Assembly (NCBI GenBank): GCA_023700805.1
Contig: JAMPYF010000011.1
Coordinates: forward strand, 1 to 64,000
Direction of reading: 5' to 3'
Source: Sulfuritalea sp.
Lineage (GTDB): Bacteria > Pseudomonadota > Gammaproteobacteria > Burkholderiales > Rhodocyclaceae
DNA length: 64,000 nt
Part shown: in pieces, positions 62,856-64,000 of the stretch
How positions within the stretch are numbered: position 1 is the first letter of the stretch
Layout: every line of letters starts with the position of its first letter
Position numbers and translations under genes: made by a program
Notes under the pieces: model-generated
Seen by the model: only the letters and a program-made list of their open reading frames with translations
Database searches by the model: none
What the model was told of the DNA's origin: nothing

Positions 62856-64000
62856 ATGCTGTCCCGTCTCGCCGCGCGCTTTCGCGGTTCGCTGCGCTTC
62901 AAGCTGCTGGCGCTGGGACTGGGGCCGCTCCTGGTCGCCGTGCCGATCCTGATCGGCATCCTCGCCGGCTGGGGCGCGGTGTATTACGACCGGCTGCTGA
63001 TCACCAAGGTGCAGAGCGACCTGGCCGTCGCCCACGGTTATTTCCGGCAGGTCAAGGACGTGCTCGACCGCCGCGTCGAGGCCCTCGCGGGCTCGGAGCG
63101 GCTTGCCCGCGCCTTGCGCGAGCGGGCGAATCCTGCGGCGCTGGACGAACTGTTGCGCGAGATGCGTCGCCAGCTCGGGATCGACTTCCTGATCCTGCTC
63201 GACGGCGAGGGGCGCGTGCGCGCCGCCAGCAGCGGCCCGGCGCCGGGCAGCCGCTACGGCGACTGGGCGGTCGTGCGCCGTGCGCTGTCAGGCCACGCCG
63301 AAGCTGAGGTGGATATCTTCAATGCCGCCCAGCTTGCCGAAATTGACCCTGGGCTGACCGCCAAGGCGCACACGCCGCTGATCGCCACCCGCAATGCACG
63401 GGCGACGCAGCGCAAGGAGGAGACCAGCGGCATGGTGATGCACGCCGCCGCGCCGATTGCCGCCGCTACCCGCGAGGGCAGCGCCGGTGTGCTGGTCGGC
63501 GGCCTGCTGCTCAACAAGAATCTCGAATTCGTCGATCGCATCAACGATATCGTCTATCCGGAAGGCGCCCTGCCGCTGGGCAGCATCGGCACCGCAACCC
63601 TGTTTCTCGACGACGTGCGGATTGCCACGAATGTGCGCCTGTTCGAGAACGTGCGCGCCATCGGCACCCGCGTTTCGGCAGCCGTGCGCTACACGGTGCT
63701 GGAGCAGGGGCGCACCTGGCTGGACCGCGCCTTCGTGGTCAACGACTGGTATGTCTCTGCCTACGAACCGATCGTCGACAGTGGCGGCAAGCGGGTCGGC
63801 ATGCTCTATGTCGGTTTTCTCGAAGAACCGTTCCAGCATGCGCGCTGGCTGGCGCTGGCGGCGGTGGCGCTGCTGTTCGTACTCACCGTGGCGGTGGCCG
63901 CATTCGTCTCGCTGCGCCTGGCGCGGCACGTCTCGCAACCGGTGGAGCGCATGCACGGCACCATGAGCGCCATCGAGGCGGGCCGGACCGAGGCGCGGGT
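62856..64000 (+). CDS. Sensor histidine kinase N-terminal region (double-Cache and HAMP-like; runs off window end)
   Basis: TM-flanked periplasmic sensor and SLRLARHVSQPVERMHGTMSAIEAGRTEARV; no stop before window end. Confidence 0.82.
   Translation, partial: MLSRLAARFRGSLRFKLLALGLGPLLVAVPILIGILAGWGAVYYDRLLITKVQSDLAVAHGYFRQVKDVLDRRVEALAGSERLARALRERANPAALDELLREMRRQLGIDFLILLDGEGRVRAASSGPAPGSRYGDWAVVRRALSGHAEAEVDIFNAAQLAEIDPGLTAKAHTPLIATRNARATQRKEETSGMVMHAAAPIAAATREGSAGVLVGGLLLNKNLEFVDRINDIVYPEGALPLGSIGTATLFLDDVRIATNVRLFENVRAIGTRVSAAVRYTVLEQGRTWLDRAFVVNDWYVSAYEPIVDSGGKRVGMLYVGFLEEPFQHARWLALAAVALLFVLTVAVAAFVSLRLARHVSQPVERMHGTMSAIEAGRTEAR

Overview
GC-rich chromosomal window, probably betaproteobacterial (Rhodocyclales-like gene content; inference). 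Bases 1-8001 look like the end of an integrated accessory element. It carries a 1620-aa protein with tyrosine-recombinase motifs, a coupled 349-aa partner, an XRE regulator, and a 3' tRNA-Arg fragment at the junction (7956-8001). The remainder is mostly core genome: the edge of an exopolysaccharide locus, panE/phr/yqgE/ruvX/pyrR/pyrB/pyrC-like, a symporter, tcdA/ttcA/nadD/rsfS/rlmH/maf/rng, sodC, a probable sNOR-type heme-copper cluster (norS-norY-senC-orf1) with an FNT channel, and a selenocysteine/formate dehydrogenase locus (selA, selB, selC, fdhE, fdnGHI, sigma54 two-component genes). Most notable: (1) a thioredoxin-like gene (44512-45015) whose CxxC position reads UGA-Gly-Thr-Cys, with a SECIS-like hairpin just downstream, so a candidate new selenoprotein; (2) a second, diverged tRNA-Sec gene 13 kb from the first; (3) a dispersed ~24-bp repeat, AAGAGTTGGCGCTGGCGNNACGGCG, seen at 11 sites in both strands, both between and inside genes; (4) the giant recombinase element; (5) several chimeric or eroded genes. 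All calls come from reading sequence and ORF translations; no database search was run.
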